Positions 1-11,422 of a stretch of DNA of 64,000 nt are shown piece by piece (the first letter of the stretch is position 1; each line of letters starts with the position of its first letter). The stretch is from Spirodela intermedia (taxonomy: Eukaryota; Streptophyta; Magnoliopsida; Alismatales; Araceae): NCBI GenBank assembly GCA_902729315.2, contig LR746265.1, positions 6,702,892-6,766,891 of the forward strand. Reading direction: 5' to 3'. The notes under the pieces are model-generated. The model saw only the letters and a list, made by a program, of their open reading frames with translations. It searched no databases and was not told the origin of the DNA. The position numbers were made by a program, and so were the translations under genes.

Positions 1-218
1 AACAAGCTCGACAGGGTGAGGTTTCGATCCTTCAGAAAACTGTGGAGAAGATCCTCAGATCTCCTATTCTGAACTCGTTACCTGTATTGTACTTACAGGA
101 GATTCATGCGCTGAAAGCCCAGCTGGAAGGTGCGAAATATGACGTCATAAAGTACTGCATTGGTACTCTCGTCTCCATTACCGCCGTCGGCCTCGCTGTG
201 ATCCGGATTCTGATGTGA
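1..218 (+). CDS. 3' end of mitochondrial DUF1640 / FMP32-type (CCDC90/MCUR1 family) protein, partial
   Basis: Only the end of the gene is inside the window. The tail of one exon (1-15, NKLDR) is followed by a GT-AG intron (16-98) and a last exon (99-218) coding 39 residues and a TGA. The peptide reads EIHALKAQLEGAKYDVIKYC and then a hydrophobic segment ending AVGLAVIRILM. This coiled-coil to single C-terminal membrane helix, with the motif GAKYDVIKYCIGTLVS, is what I know as the signature of the DUF1640/CCDC90 family (yeast FMP32, plant 'protein FMP32, mitochondrial'), an inner-mitochondrial-membrane coiled-coil protein. The N-terminal transit peptide and most of the coiled coil lie upstream of base 1. 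The family call is confident. Its exact molecular role in plants is not settled. Confidence 0.85.
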   Translation, partial: QARQGEVSILQKTVEKILRSPILNSLPVLYLQEIHALKAQLEGAKYDVIKYCIGTLVSITAVGLAVIRILM

Positions 219-642
219 GAAACACCGCTGGATAACGAGGATCGACGGCGATGATTACGGCCTACGGAGAGGCGCGGGGTCGATGAAGTCGTCCCCCTGG
301 GGATATCTGATGCCGGAGAGTTTTCAGTTTTCGGGATCAGAGTCTTAATCTTTTGTATTCCATTTGATCGTCTCTTTGCTTCTTCATCTCTCCCGTCCTT
401 CCTGCGGCAGTTAGAGTGATCGGGTGCTACGCCTGGGGATATGCAGTGAGATGTAAAGGAACCAAGTGGGGGTGGTGGAGGAGGGGAGTCTTCTTATTCA
501 GGCACGCTGAGCCAGAGCCATCTGACTATAGCTAGGACGCTAGTAGGGTCTCCGACGGCAGTCGCCATTGACCCAGGGACTTAAGCCTCAGATTCGTGGT
601 TATTCAAACAACTTCATTCGAGGGGCGAGATGAGCACAGGGC
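219..642. other. Short intergenic / UTR stretch between convergent genes
   Basis: The FMP32-type gene (+) and the CYP84A gene (-) converge here. The 424 bases should hold both 3' UTRs. I see no coding sequence, RNA gene or repeat in it. Confidence 0.6.
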
Positions 643-2257
643 TCAAATCAAGGAGCAGGTGAGGCGGGGGGAGGGCACGGCGACTAGCCTGACGGCCCTC
701 GGCGCTGTGAGCCCGAACACGTCACTCATGTCGAGGTCGCAGGGCTTCATGCCGTCTGGCAGCTCCCAGTTGAAGCAGTGCAGTAGCTGCGCCACCGCCA
801 TCTCCAGGGCGTACAGGCCGAGCTGCATACCGGGGCAGGACCGGCGGCCGGAGCCGAAGGGGATGAACTCGAAGCAGGAGCCCTTGAAATCTGGGGCCTC
901 TGCGGCGGCGAACCTCGCCGGCTTGAACGAGTCGGCGTCTTCCCAGGCGGAGCGGTCGCGGGCGATGGCCCACACGTTGATCTTCACCGTCGTGCGCGCC
1001 GGTATGTGGTAACCGGCCAGCTCGCAATCCTCTGCTGTCTCGTGGAGGAGGAGCGGGATGGGTGGGTGGAGGCGCAGCGTCTCCTTGATGCAGCACTTGA
1101 GGAAGGAGAGGTTCTTTATGTCCCCCTCGTTGACCTTCCGGTCGAGCCCCACCGCCTCCGCCAGCTCCTGTTGCACCCTCTTCATGTCCTCCGGGCTCCT
1201 CATCAGCTCAGCCATCACCCACTCGATCGCCGATGCCACAGTTTCCGTTCCGCCGAACATCACGTCCTGTTTCCACAGTAACACTTAGAAACGGGATATT
1301 GATGGTTTTGGGTCTCTCTCTCCCCCCTTTTTCCATACGTACCATGATGATGGCCTTGATGTTTTCTCTCGTGATCTTGAAGGAAGCTTGGAGTTCGTCG
1401 CCGTCGGCGGCGGGGGTTTCGCCGAGGAAGACGATCATCTCGTCCACCATGTCGGTGTTGAGGTCATCAGTGGCCTTGGGGTTGACTCTGTGCTTGTCAA
1501 TGATCTCGTCGATGAAGCCGTCGAGTGCCGCCCTGGCGGCCTCCATGCGCTTGCGGAGACCGTGAAGGTCCAGCGGTGCAAGCCATGGGACGAAGTCGGC
1601 CACGTTGAAGGCGCCGAAGAGCTTGGAGAACTCCTGCAGAATGGCGATGAACTGGTCCTGCCCTTCGCTGGAGCTCAAACCGAAGGCGGCGCAGTAGATG
1701 ATCCCCTTCGCGAGGTTGAAGACAAGCTCGCTGACGTTGACGGAGGCCTCCGGGGTGGCGGCTGCGGCGGCGGCGACGGCCCTGACGGCGGCGTCGGTCT
1801 CGTCACGAACTGAGGCCCAAGACTCTCCCCGCCGGCGGCTGAAGAGCTTCATAACGCAGAGCTTGCGCATCTGCCGCCAGAAGGGCCCGTAGTTGGCGAA
1901 GGCCATGTCGCTGCGATCGTAGGTGAGGTAGCGGATGGCGGCGGTGGCGGGGCGGTTGGAGAAGACGCCGTCGTGAACCTGAAGGACCTGCCGGGCCATC
2001 TCCGGCGAGGAGACGACAACCGTGCGGGTGGCAGCGAAGTGGAGGAGGAACAGCCCACCATAGCGCTCGGCAAGCTTCGCGAGGCCGCGGTGGTTCAGTT
2101 GCTCTGTGCTGAGGATGCTGCCGATGAAGGGGACCCCACGGGGACCCGGCGGGAGTCGTCGCCTGGTTACCGCGAGCCAACCCAGTGTCAAGGCCATGGG
2201 CAGCAGCGCGAAGAACCAGAAGGACTGCGGGCTCTCGGAAGGTCCTGACATTTCCAT
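643..2257 (-). CDS. F5H: Ferulate / coniferaldehyde 5-hydroxylase, cytochrome P450 CYP84A
   Basis: Two exons, 2257-1343 (305 codons) and 1266-643 (207 codons plus stop), are separated by a 76-bp GT-AG intron. The protein is 512 residues, the usual CYP84A length. Seen: N-terminal membrane anchor, proline-rich hinge PPGPRG, AFANYGPFWRQMRKLCVMKL, I-helix MFGGTETVAS, K-helix KETLRLHPP, and the heme loop FGSGRRSCPG with the axial Cys near residue 449. The combination DVMFGGTETVASAIEW, PPIPLLLHETAEDC and DVFGLTAPRA is typical of CYP84A rather than other CYP71-clan enzymes. Family knowledge: ER-anchored monooxygenase that 5-hydroxylates coniferaldehyde/coniferyl alcohol (and ferulate), committing monolignols to syringyl lignin and sinapate esters. 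The start is the first ATG before the anchor. Nothing is broken. Confidence 0.95.
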
Positions 2258-2430
2258 GCTTCTTCCTACTCTCCTTCCTCCCTTCCTCTAACTTCAAACC
2301 CAGAGATTTGCCCTCTGAGGCATACTCAGGGGAGGGCGGGGTTATGTATCGTGTTCGGAGAAGGGGACGGGGGTAGGCCCCACCTGGAGTTAGGTGTGGA
2401 CTTTCCTTGTATATTTACCCAAGATAAGGT
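2258..2430 (-). promoter_or_regulatory. Upstream region of the CYP84A gene
   Basis: Just upstream of the ATG is a purine-rich (on the minus strand) leader at 2258-2297. A TATA-like TAAATATA lies about 155 bases above the ATG (near 2411-2420, minus strand). No experimentally known element is claimed. Confidence 0.3.
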
Positions 2431-2743
2431 CACATTTGCCATAATACATTAACGTATTTCCCTGGATTCATCCGACCCCACTTCGCAAGGGCTCTGTAGA
2501 TAGATAACTGTGCTCCAAAATCTGACTCGGGTTGGCGTCTCAAGGCCACGTTGACTTGGACCTCCAATGATGTGGGGCTCACTCCTGTCATGTCGTAGAT
2601 CCTAGGCTCGTCTCGTCCATGCATTGACCAGATAAGTTATTTCACGCAGGAGTATGATAAAAACTTATAGAGCGGGCTTTGACATCTGATATGATCTCAT
2701 AATCTACGTCAATACATTAATAATATACATAGTTTCTTCATAC

Positions 2744-2744
<1 letters not shown>

Positions 2745-2770
<26 letters not shown>
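2745..2770. repeat. (CA)13 microsatellite
   Basis: An uninterrupted CA dinucleotide run followed by a short TATATA, in non-coding DNA upstream of the CYP84A gene. Confidence 0.95.
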
Positions 2771-2775
<5 letters not shown>

Positions 2776-5700
2776 GCAACACAAATCCAAGAAACTGGTT
2801 TAAATCGGTATCTGTTCTTCAAGTCTGTATAACCAACATCAAGTAGACTCCCCAAGGACGGAACACTTGGTTTTGTCGTTTACATCAGAATAGTGAGACA
2901 TTTACGGGAGTCAGACAGAGGTTGGAGGGCTCTATATCCTTGTGAATCCTTGCACTCCAGATCTCCCCTCTTCGTTTCTTCTGGGATGGATTAGTCCTGC
3001 TCCTCTTGAGGTGGAGAGAGAGAGAGAGTTATATGGTTGGTGACTGCAAAGGCGATTCTCCTAAGCCCAGTGGCGTCAGCTATGGGTGATCATGACGGAG
3101 GACTCCTTAAGCTGGTGTATAGATGTAACATTATTGAACTGTAAAATTTGGGTATCCTATATATGTATATAGTCGTCGCTCTAGATTTTACAGGCATCTA
3201 AGAACTTGCATGGTAGTACACTAACGTGAACATAATGGAATGGAATGTTATAACTGCATCATAGGTGGCAAGAAACCCAACTTTTTTTTCAAGAAAACAT
3301 CGTATTTTTAAAAAAATTGCGATCATTAACATATGGTATCCATGAACTGACGACATGTGGGGAGTGTGTAGTTTGTTAACGTCAGAAACCTGCTGATTGA
3401 TGGCCAGCCCATCGACAGGTGGTTAGGCAATGGAAAGAAAGTTGAAGACACCCAGCCTTTCAGTGATCGCTTTCACCAAAGATGAGGGGGAAAAGAACAA
3501 TCTTTCTTTCCACTTTCTTGCTCTGGGAGAAGATAGATGAGGGGGAGAAGGATCACCATCTTTTTTCACGTTTATGGTTTGGGAGAAGATAGATGGGGGG
3601 TGGGGGGGGGGGGAAGGACTGTACTACACGACTGAATAGTTATATTACCCAGCTATCATTTACAGACCAAATAACTCATGTGGACTGCGAACAATATGAA
3701 TGCCAAGAACTTGGTCAAAAATTAACAGTTTCGATTGTTTAGTTGACTCAAAAATATTTTTTCAATGGAGATCAAATTAATAAGGCTTAGGTTCTGCATA
3801 AAAATCTAGACGAGCAATTGACACAACAAAAAATTGAGTTGATAAATGATTTGATCCAATTGATGCAACCTCAATTGTAGGATGTTGAAATCTCATCCTT
3901 CAATCTACAAAAAGACTTGATTTCTGTGAAGATACTTCACCTTGAGTCCACAAGGTGAAGAAACCTCCCCCCTTTAGTCCACAAGGAGTTGATTTTGGAT
4001 TCACATAATCAGAAATGACTTCCTAAGCCCACATAGATGTTGGAATCCACCAACAAAGATGAAGAACCTCTAGAGAGGAAGGGGACTCAAAAATAAACCG
4101 ATGAAAATGTGAATTGCCTCCAGGACTATAAGGGGGGAACTTAGTTTATACGTTAAAAATTAGTTCTAACTAGCCTATAAAAGGAAAAATCTGTTATAAA
4201 CTTAGAAAGCAAAGAAAAATAATTAAAATGTGTTTTTAAAATAGAAGGACTTTGTTATAACACTCCTTATAGTTTGAGGGGAATATTTGAAATTCAAATA
4301 ATGTGAAAATAAATATAAACATGGAAATTGAGATTTTGACACACTTAACATGTGTCCAAATCTCCAACCAAACTATTTTAAACTGAATTGAGTTGAATTG
4401 TATCTTTAGGAATCTTTGGCTTTTAGTCTACTTGAGTTGATATTAAATTCTATTTTAGTATAAAATAAATAAATTTTCAGCTCTTTGGATGCAAATCTTA
4501 CTATACTTCTCCTTTTGGTTCAAAAGCCTTCCATCTCTCACTTGAGACCAGTTTTCCAGCTGTATTAACAATATTTGTGTCTATTCTTAAGATGATAATT
4601 GGACACTTGCCTCTATCATCTAGAGATCTTGAATCAATCTTATTGTTACATTAGTAAGAGCTTGAATTGAATTAATAAGAGAGACAAAAAAAAATTCCCT
4701 TCACTAGAAATATATTTTTTTGGCCATTGGCTTTTCTATTCATCTTCAATTTGGCTTATTTTCTTTGATTTTACAACAATATATGCAAACTAAAAAGTAA
4801 TTTAACCACCAATTACACTCTCTAATGTGGTGCTTGGGATACTTCTCATTTATGTTGATATAATACATGGACACAAGCCTTCATTATGGATGTATGGTAT
4901 AAATAAGGTGAAATAGTCCTTAGTTTACTTAGACATGAATTTAGGTGACCAATGTTATACTTTTTGTAAGCATATGCGATGACCATATTTTTTTCACTTC
5001 ATTTGATGTAATTATTATCTGAAACCTTTACCAAAATTTCACAATATCATTAAAAAAAATCCAATAATGTGTTCTATATGTCATTTTAGGGTTTCAAACA
5101 AGATAAAAAAAGTTAATGCATGGTTCTTAGACCATCAAGTGTATTATTATCAGGTCACTTCTACTTTGGCTGTTGATAATACCATATTTTTATGCATTAA
5201 TTCATGTTATATCTTTTATAATTTTTATATCAATTCATAGGAAAGTACATCATTAGGAAGCTGATTTAGGAAAAATGTAATTTGATTCATGAATTTTATT
5301 TTCATACTTATTTATGTCATTTAAATGTATAATATTTATTTTAATCATTGAATTTATAAGTTGAAATCTTTCTTACTATAATGCTTATAACTTTAATCAC
5401 TGTCTGTGAAATTTTGACCTTTTAAAGACATTTTTCTGTATTGTTTGACAAATTTTTGTGAGAACTTTAATTATTAGGAACTTATATGAAATAATTATTG
5501 ACAAATAGGACAATTAGGGCAAATTAGGATTGAAATCAACAACTTATGGGAATGGTTCTCATGTTTAAATGAAATGGGTAGAGTTAGTGCATGCAATTTG
5601 ATGGCCACTTTCAACATGACAAGGAGAGGGGCTGGCAATAGTGATAGCAACATTCATGACAATAGCAATGTTGTGAGTTTTTTTCTCAGTGACGGGCAGT

Positions 5701-6465
5701 AGAGGAGTCAAGAATGGCAGCACTAATGCTCATGGTGATAATAGTGGCAACATATTCCTTTCTAGTATGACAATGGTTATAAGATTTATCTCTTGCCTCA
5801 ACACAAGGTCACAAGAGATGTGTTTAAGTTGCAAACTATGCACTATAGACCTTGGTTCTTAGCCTTAGGGTGGGGATACCAACAATTGATCAAGCCACTT
5901 GCTAGAACATAGTTTTTTTTTTTTTTTTTTTGGATCTCAACCATAGGTCTTCATGACCTAAATTATTATAAATCTTTGTGTTGGTCATCTTTTTTCTTGG
6001 CAAGACTATGTCCATTGAAATCCTCCTAAAGAGAAGAGCTTCCATCACATGCTTCCTCTCCCTCTAATTCTTTTTTCTTTCTTCTTTGGTTGCATGTCTT
6101 AGCAGCCCACTGCTCTCTCTCTTCTTATAGGTGAATATTGACTTGATCAATGCTACCTATTTTGAAGTTTTTTTAAAATTTTATTTACAATATACATGAT
6201 AATAAATAAAATTCCAAAAATGTCATATGTATGTAAGAATATATATATAAGCATAAATACCAAATATGCCAAATTAGCCTCTACTATTCAATTATTTTAG
6301 ATCTTACATCAACTTTTAAATAAGAAAATTGGCACATGACTTTATCACTCTTCCTTGGGATTGACTTATTTTCACCATTTGATTATTAATACTATTTTTT
6401 AGTAGTATTCGTTTTAAAATTTAAATTTAACACATTTTATATCAACAACTAAAGTAAACATCAAA
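2771..6465. other. AT-rich gene-free DNA, decayed repeats
   Basis: No reading frame or RNA gene is recognisable. A near-duplicated segment sits at about 3524-3600: GGGAGAAGATAGATG occurs twice, about 59 bases apart, ending in a G-rich run. There is a perfect 9-bp hairpin at 3935-3960 and a T19 run near 5913-5931. The composition and the retroelement pieces just downstream suggest old transposon debris, but no domain could be read in this part. Confidence 0.5.
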
Positions 6466-7400
6466 TTTTGGTGCTGTTGCTAGGGAAGATTTGAATAAAA
6501 TCTAGGAATTTCTAATTGTTTAGTTGAAGTTGATGACATTTCACCTTATTTATATTTCTATTTTTATAGTAAACTGAAAATTGAAAGAAATTGAGAGATC
6601 AAATTGTGCATTGAATAGAAATTGTGGTACTCTTTCTCACTTCTCGCCCAAAAGATTTTTAATTTTTTTTACCTTTCATAGTAATTTATTTTTCTTAACA
6701 TAAGGGTTATTCTAATTCTAAATAGAAAGAAAAGATTGTTTAGACCTCAAAGTAGGAAGACTAAATAGGAAGAGGCTTGAATCCTCAAAGTAGCACAAAT
6801 CAAAAGAAAGGTTTAGACCAGCCATAAAATTATTTTCAAATTAGGCTGATGCAAGATTGTTATGTTCTTAATACATATTAAGCTTCATCCCATATTAGAA
6901 TACCTATTGACCACAATGTCTAACTAGATATTGGGCATAGTACACTACAAATGCTTCAATCTTTTCCTAGAATGCAAACTAAAGAACCTCATTTATATTT
7001 ATCTCAATTTTTCTGAGCATGTGAATTAATTCATACTGTAACTCATATGCTTTACAAACAAAATTATTTCCTTACTTAAAGATAGAGCCTTAGATAAAGA
7101 ATTAATATGTTAGAGAGAAATATAGTAAGTTTTTTTTTTTAAATTCTACTATGTAGGGAAAGTTCAGATAATGAGAAAATCAATTTTGAAATTTTCACAA
7201 AAAATAGAAAAGTTATTGTAGGAGTTATGTAAAAGATTTAAGGAACTCCTTAGAAAATGTCCACATCACTCTATAACTCAATGGCAACTCCACAAGGTAC
7301 AGCTCTTCTTCTTTGTCAACCTACCTTCAATTTTTAAACCTTAAGGATGAGACTCATTGATTTAAGAGAGCTTCACACACCTCTCTATTGACTCAAAAAC
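6466..7400 (+). mobile_element. Decayed Ty3/gypsy retrotransposon fragment: leader motif and gag
   Basis: At 6466-6487 the sequence TTTGGTGCTGTTGCTAGGGA is an eroded copy of the TTTGGCGCCGTTGCCGGGGA-type motif found just before gag in many plant Ty3/gypsy elements. Downstream (about 6960-7330) gag is legible in shifting frames and broken by stops: a PHLYLSQFF-like stretch, a K-FF--(S/N)-T-M-GK-R segment, then at 7222-7296 ELCKRFKELLRKCPHH followed by Q-W-Q-L. This corresponds to the conserved gag segment (W)ERFK(E/D)LLRKCPHHG of the Athila/Tat side of gypsy elements. No intact frame remains, so this is a dead fragment. The LTRs were not located. Confidence 0.75.
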
Positions 7401-8090
7401 TTCTTCATGCAACTCTACACACTGAAATTCTTGTGAAACGAAAATCAATTGTTGACGGTTGATGCAAACTTATTTTTAATATTATTTTGTTTGTCATTTT
7501 TTTGTGTGACATGTAAATTGATCGAGACACTTTTGGTGTGTCATCGATGTAGTCACATAAAGTGTTTGGCATATCTATGTCTACAATGAAAAAAACATAA
7601 GAACTTAACTTAGGAATTCTAAAGTTGAAATTATAAGTTGTGGTTAGAGGCTTTGGAGGCTGATTATAAAAGAGATTCTTGAATTCCATGAAATCAAGGG
7701 GTGTATTCTGACGGTGGAATGATGGAAATGAGGTAGATCTTTGAAAGTAGATGTAGATTTTTTTTTTTTTGTCAAACCACTATAAAAATCTATTGTATGA
7801 TTTTTTCTTCAGTCATTATATATATATATATCTATATATATATATTTGATTAAATAACAAATAGAGATAAATCAAGTCACCCTCCCCTCTTGATGCATTA
7901 AGTCATAAAGGGACCAATAACTTTCACTCCTTTTATTTTCAAGGAAAAATGTAAATTAGGAGTCTTTGGTAATATAGAATGCTTGATGAAGCTATAGTTT
8001 TAGAATAGTGCACAATAATATATCAACAATAATAATGATGAAAAGATGATGCATATTGACTTATATGAAGTGAAAAAGATAGTATCTCAA
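7401..8090. other. AT-rich spacer between two retroelement fragments
   Basis: A minus-strand open frame of 94 codons at 7405-7689 resembles nothing I know and has AT-rich, repeat-like composition; I do not call it a gene. A TA microsatellite lies at about 7818-7844. Nothing else is recognisable. Confidence 0.4.
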
Positions 8091-8094
8091 TGAT

Positions 8095-8475
8095 GAGTTA
8101 TTATGGTTGACGGCCAAATGACCTAGAGTTAGGCAACCTTTGAGTAATATATGAGTGTTTAAGAGGAGATTAATGTACAAATTTACTAAGTCTATTATCT
8201 ACAACAAGGATAGAGTTAAAACCATCAGTTTGAGGTAACCATTGATAAAATCTATTGAAAGTTATTCTCATATTCAAATCAAAATTAAAAGGGGATAGAG
8301 GAGTCATAGATGAGATAAAGCCTTGTATTTATTTCTGTAACACGAAATGTGTTAGTTTACAAAATTCTTCATATCTTTTTTCACTCATTTAGAATAAATC
8401 TCAATTGATTCACTTGTAAGTACGAAGAAAATAAGAATGTCCTCCCATAGTAGAAGTATGATATTTTTAGAGAGT
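8095..8475 (-). mobile_element. Decayed Ty3/gypsy integrase fragment
   Basis: Read on the minus strand, frames shift and contain stops, but successive integrase blocks are in order. The zinc-finger start HTSTMGGHS..LRTYK at about 8470-8420 matches H-x-GGHSG-x(n)-TY(K/R)-R. Then comes an M-KKD/EE-F-like segment, then (S)IDFINGY at about 8261-8239 matching the catalytic-core MDFI(E/V)GLP. Next is DGFNSILVVDNRLSKFVH (about 8230-8170), matching SDGF(D/N)SILVVVDRLSK(F/M)(A/V)HF. The style is that of chromovirus-like gypsy elements. It lies opposite to the gag fragment at 6466-7400, so the two come from different insertions or an inversion. Confidence 0.75.
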
Positions 8476-9560
8476 ATTCAGATAAATTATAAATCTTTGA
8501 ATAATAGAAGGGAACCTTTTTATAATAGTAGATTATAACATAGGGAATAATGGGGTCAATTCTTATGACCCTCTTCTAGGTCCTATATGATATGAGCTAA
8601 GTTTGATGTGTTCTAGATTCACTAGTGGACATGCATGAGACTCAAGTATGTGGGGAAGAGAGAGAATAGATGATTGAATGTGGGTGTGTGCTTGTAGGTA
8701 TGACATACTATCTACAATGCAATTATCAACTCTTGCTTTAAATTAGATTTTGAAAAACTTTAATATATAGTAGATGTGAGTAGAAGACCAAACTACTTAA
8801 AAAATTCTAGACTGATTTACATTTATAATGTACAAAGTTTAGGATTAGAATCAAGAAATAAGATTAAAAATATTAAAAATAAATTATTAAAGTCAATTTA
8901 AGATTCAAACAATTAAACCTCTCCTTCTTGATCTGTGTGATCTAAAATTCAATAATACCTTAATGGATCAATCAACTATTATAATTTTTTGTCATCTATC
9001 ATCTTCAAATTATTTTTTATATCTATTTGATCTAATTATGAATCATAATTTCTATTATCACGTAGTTGCATATCTTCATTAATGTGAGGTGATGAGGATT
9101 GAGTTAAATGTTGTGGAATTCAACAACACTAGGTCACTTATTCATTTATCAATGGAAAAATATAGAATTGGTTCTTGTTGAATATACAAAACCATATAGT
9201 GCTCAAATGATTTCATAGAGAACTACAAAACTTATCTTGTTGCAAAATACACAACAAAAAAGAAGTAACTTGCTATAAAGTTTCTCTAATAGTCAAATAC
9301 GTCACTACTAAACTAATGTTTATTCTTGTATCTAAATATAATTCATATCTTATATACTTCAAAAATAATAATATTTTTTTCATAGTAACTCACGAGAAGA
9401 AGTCTACATTGACTTACCTTTGAGTTATCATTTATAAGGAAAGACTCTCACTTGTCAACATTGTCTACAGATTATAAGTTGATTTAAAGACTCTAATAAT
9501 CATCTAGACAATGTTACTCCAAACTATTTACTTAAATTAATTTAAATTCATTTATTTAAA
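8476..9560. other. AT-rich spacer, probably retroelement debris
   Basis: This lies between the reversed integrase piece and the copia piece. I could not read a conserved domain here on either strand. The sequence is AT-rich and stop-dense. Confidence 0.4.
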
Positions 9561-10345
9561 GTAATATTATTTATCATTGACCAAATGATCTATTTAATCA
9601 TTTGTGAGTATCCTTCTATATGTTGAAGACATTATACTAGTTAGATTATTCCTCACAAATATATCAAAAATATTTCTACATCACCAATTTAAGTTTAAAG
9701 AGCTTTATAATCTCAAATATTTTGTTAGGTCTACAGATCTCTCATTCTAGATCATATATTATTCTAGGCTTACATCATTACAATCTTTCATTATTTGAAG
9801 ACATGTGATATTTGGTGCCAAACATGCTCTTACCTAATTAATCCTTATATTGACCTTGATGCAACAAATGGACAGCTAAGTGATGACACTTCATAATATT
9901 AGATAATGATTGATAGGCCATTATATTTAACATTATTACAATTGTGTTGACTTTGTTGCTCACAAGCTAAGTCAACTCATGACTCTATGATGTCAAAGCA
10001 CATCTTGATTAATAGATATTCTTCTCCACTACATCTTCCTTACAACTTTGGATAGTTTTTGACATATTCGCCAACATATTTTGATTCTCTTAAATCCATC
10101 ACTAGGTATTGTATCTTTATTGGAGACCCATTGGTTTCATAGAAAACCAAGAAATAATCCATAATATCTTGTTCTTTAATTTTTACTATTATAGAAATAA
10201 TTTGATTACAATAATTATTTTAGGACTTTTGTGTCAAGGTACCCCGTCTGATATCTTCAGTAGATTGCAGTTTGTCAATTCATCTATTTTTCCTACTACC
10301 TAAGATGACTGGTGAATATATTTACAATTCATCTTGAGGGGAAGT
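9560..10345 (+). mobile_element. Decayed Ty1/copia pol 3' end: reverse transcriptase YVDD box, RNase H, polypurine tract
   Basis: The reverse-transcriptase active-site box reads LLYVEDIILV (YVED at 9619-9630; the usual residue is Asp at the third position). It is followed by FKFKELYNLKYF, corresponding to F-(E/K)-(M/L)-K-(D/E)-L-G-x-L-x-YFLG. Further down the RNase H block reads (R)YCIFIGDPLVS-KTKK at about 10105-10160, matching GYC(V/I)F(L/I)G(D/N)xLxSW(K/S)(S/T)KK. At 10336-10344 lies GAGGGGAAG preceded by ATTCATCTT. This is the classic copia polypurine tract arrangement directly before a 3' LTR (expected TGTTGG, here TCTTGG). Stops and frameshifts throughout make it non-functional. Confidence 0.78.
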
Positions 10346-10700
10346 CTTGGGCACCTCTCATGCAATCCTTTCATGTGAGAGTCATTTAATATGTCAATAT
10401 AACATTCGAGATTGTTTGAGAGATGTCATTTTTCTAGTCCTCATTCTCTCTTCATAACTCCCATCGTACAACCCTAATATAAAGAGTACAAAGTAGAGAA
10501 CAAGTAGATAACTTTATGATGGACATGGACAAATGAAGGGTCTTGAAAGTGTGGGAGACAAATATTCATAAAGTAGTAAAAATCTTAGTAACTTCTTTAT
10601 ATATTGAAGTAAAGAGCTCTAGATACCCATTGAAAACAAGGAAATCCCAAGGAAATCACTACTTTTAAAAATATATATATAATTTTAATGGTGAGATTAC
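10345..10700 (+). mobile_element. Probable decayed 3' LTR of the copia fragment
   Basis: The sequence begins right after the polypurine tract, where the 3' LTR should start, and includes an ATATAAAGAG TATA-like stretch near 10478. The far boundary is not determined because no second LTR copy was found for comparison, so the end is approximate. Confidence 0.4.
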
Positions 10701-11422
10701 GTGGATTAAAGAAAACGAAGCCAAAGAATCCAGAACTACCGTTGGAGGTGAGGGAGTGTTAATATTTTTTATCTGAACTACTGAGTAGGGTCAAGTTGAA
10801 AGCGTACATAGTTTCTGTAAGTTGTAGAGTCACTTGTATACTCACACGATTCCTTGTGACAACGCCTGCGGCCGCAACAGCCGCTGTTTTCGCTGGAGTT
10901 GCCGTCGCAGGCGAGTGGTGGTGACCAGCGTCCAAACCCACCACCAGCACGGTTGCGCAGGGGCGGCGCTGGTGGGAGGAGAAAGGTGACCACACGTCAC
11001 CTGCCGTGCCCAGAGCCGCACCACTCGCCGGTCATCACTTCTTCCTTTTCTAGCCATCCCCTCTGCCTTCCGGTGGATGGAGACAAACGGGTCCGCAGTG
11101 GAGCACGGCATTAAACAAGGCCACAATAATGGCGGGTGCAGAGCCAGCAAGGCGGACGAGATGAACGTCACCCTCCGCTTTCATGTCTTGCGCCTACAGA
11201 GACCAGCAGCTGCGATTGAGAGCGATGGGACGGTGGCGATGCACTCTCTACTCCACTCTCGTCGTCACCGGCCGGCGGGTGACGGTGGTCCCGGCGGGGG
11301 TACTGCTCCGGCGTTATCTTCCCTCGCTATAAGACATCTCCCTTCTGAGCCTGCCCCTCCTGTTCTCTCCCCTGGTGCATCCATCGACTCCTCTCTTCTC
11401 TCCATGTGGAGGAAACAGAAAC
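10701..11422 (+). promoter_or_regulatory. GC-richer upstream region and promoter of the subtilase gene
   Basis: Composition changes sharply from the AT-rich repeat zone to a GC-rich stretch from about 10860 on. A good TATA box (CTATAAGA, around 11327-11334) lies about 95 bases before the subtilase ATG, and a pyrimidine-rich leader follows. Overlapping open frames here on both strands show no family resemblance and I treat them as chance. Confidence 0.45.

Noticed and set aside
7405-7689. 94-codon minus-strand open frame
   Set aside because: AT-driven composition, no motif, surrounded by transposon debris.
10842-11171. 109-codon minus-strand frame and overlapping plus-strand frames upstream of the subtilase
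   Set aside because: Several overlapping frames in GC-rich promoter DNA, none with a recognisable domain.
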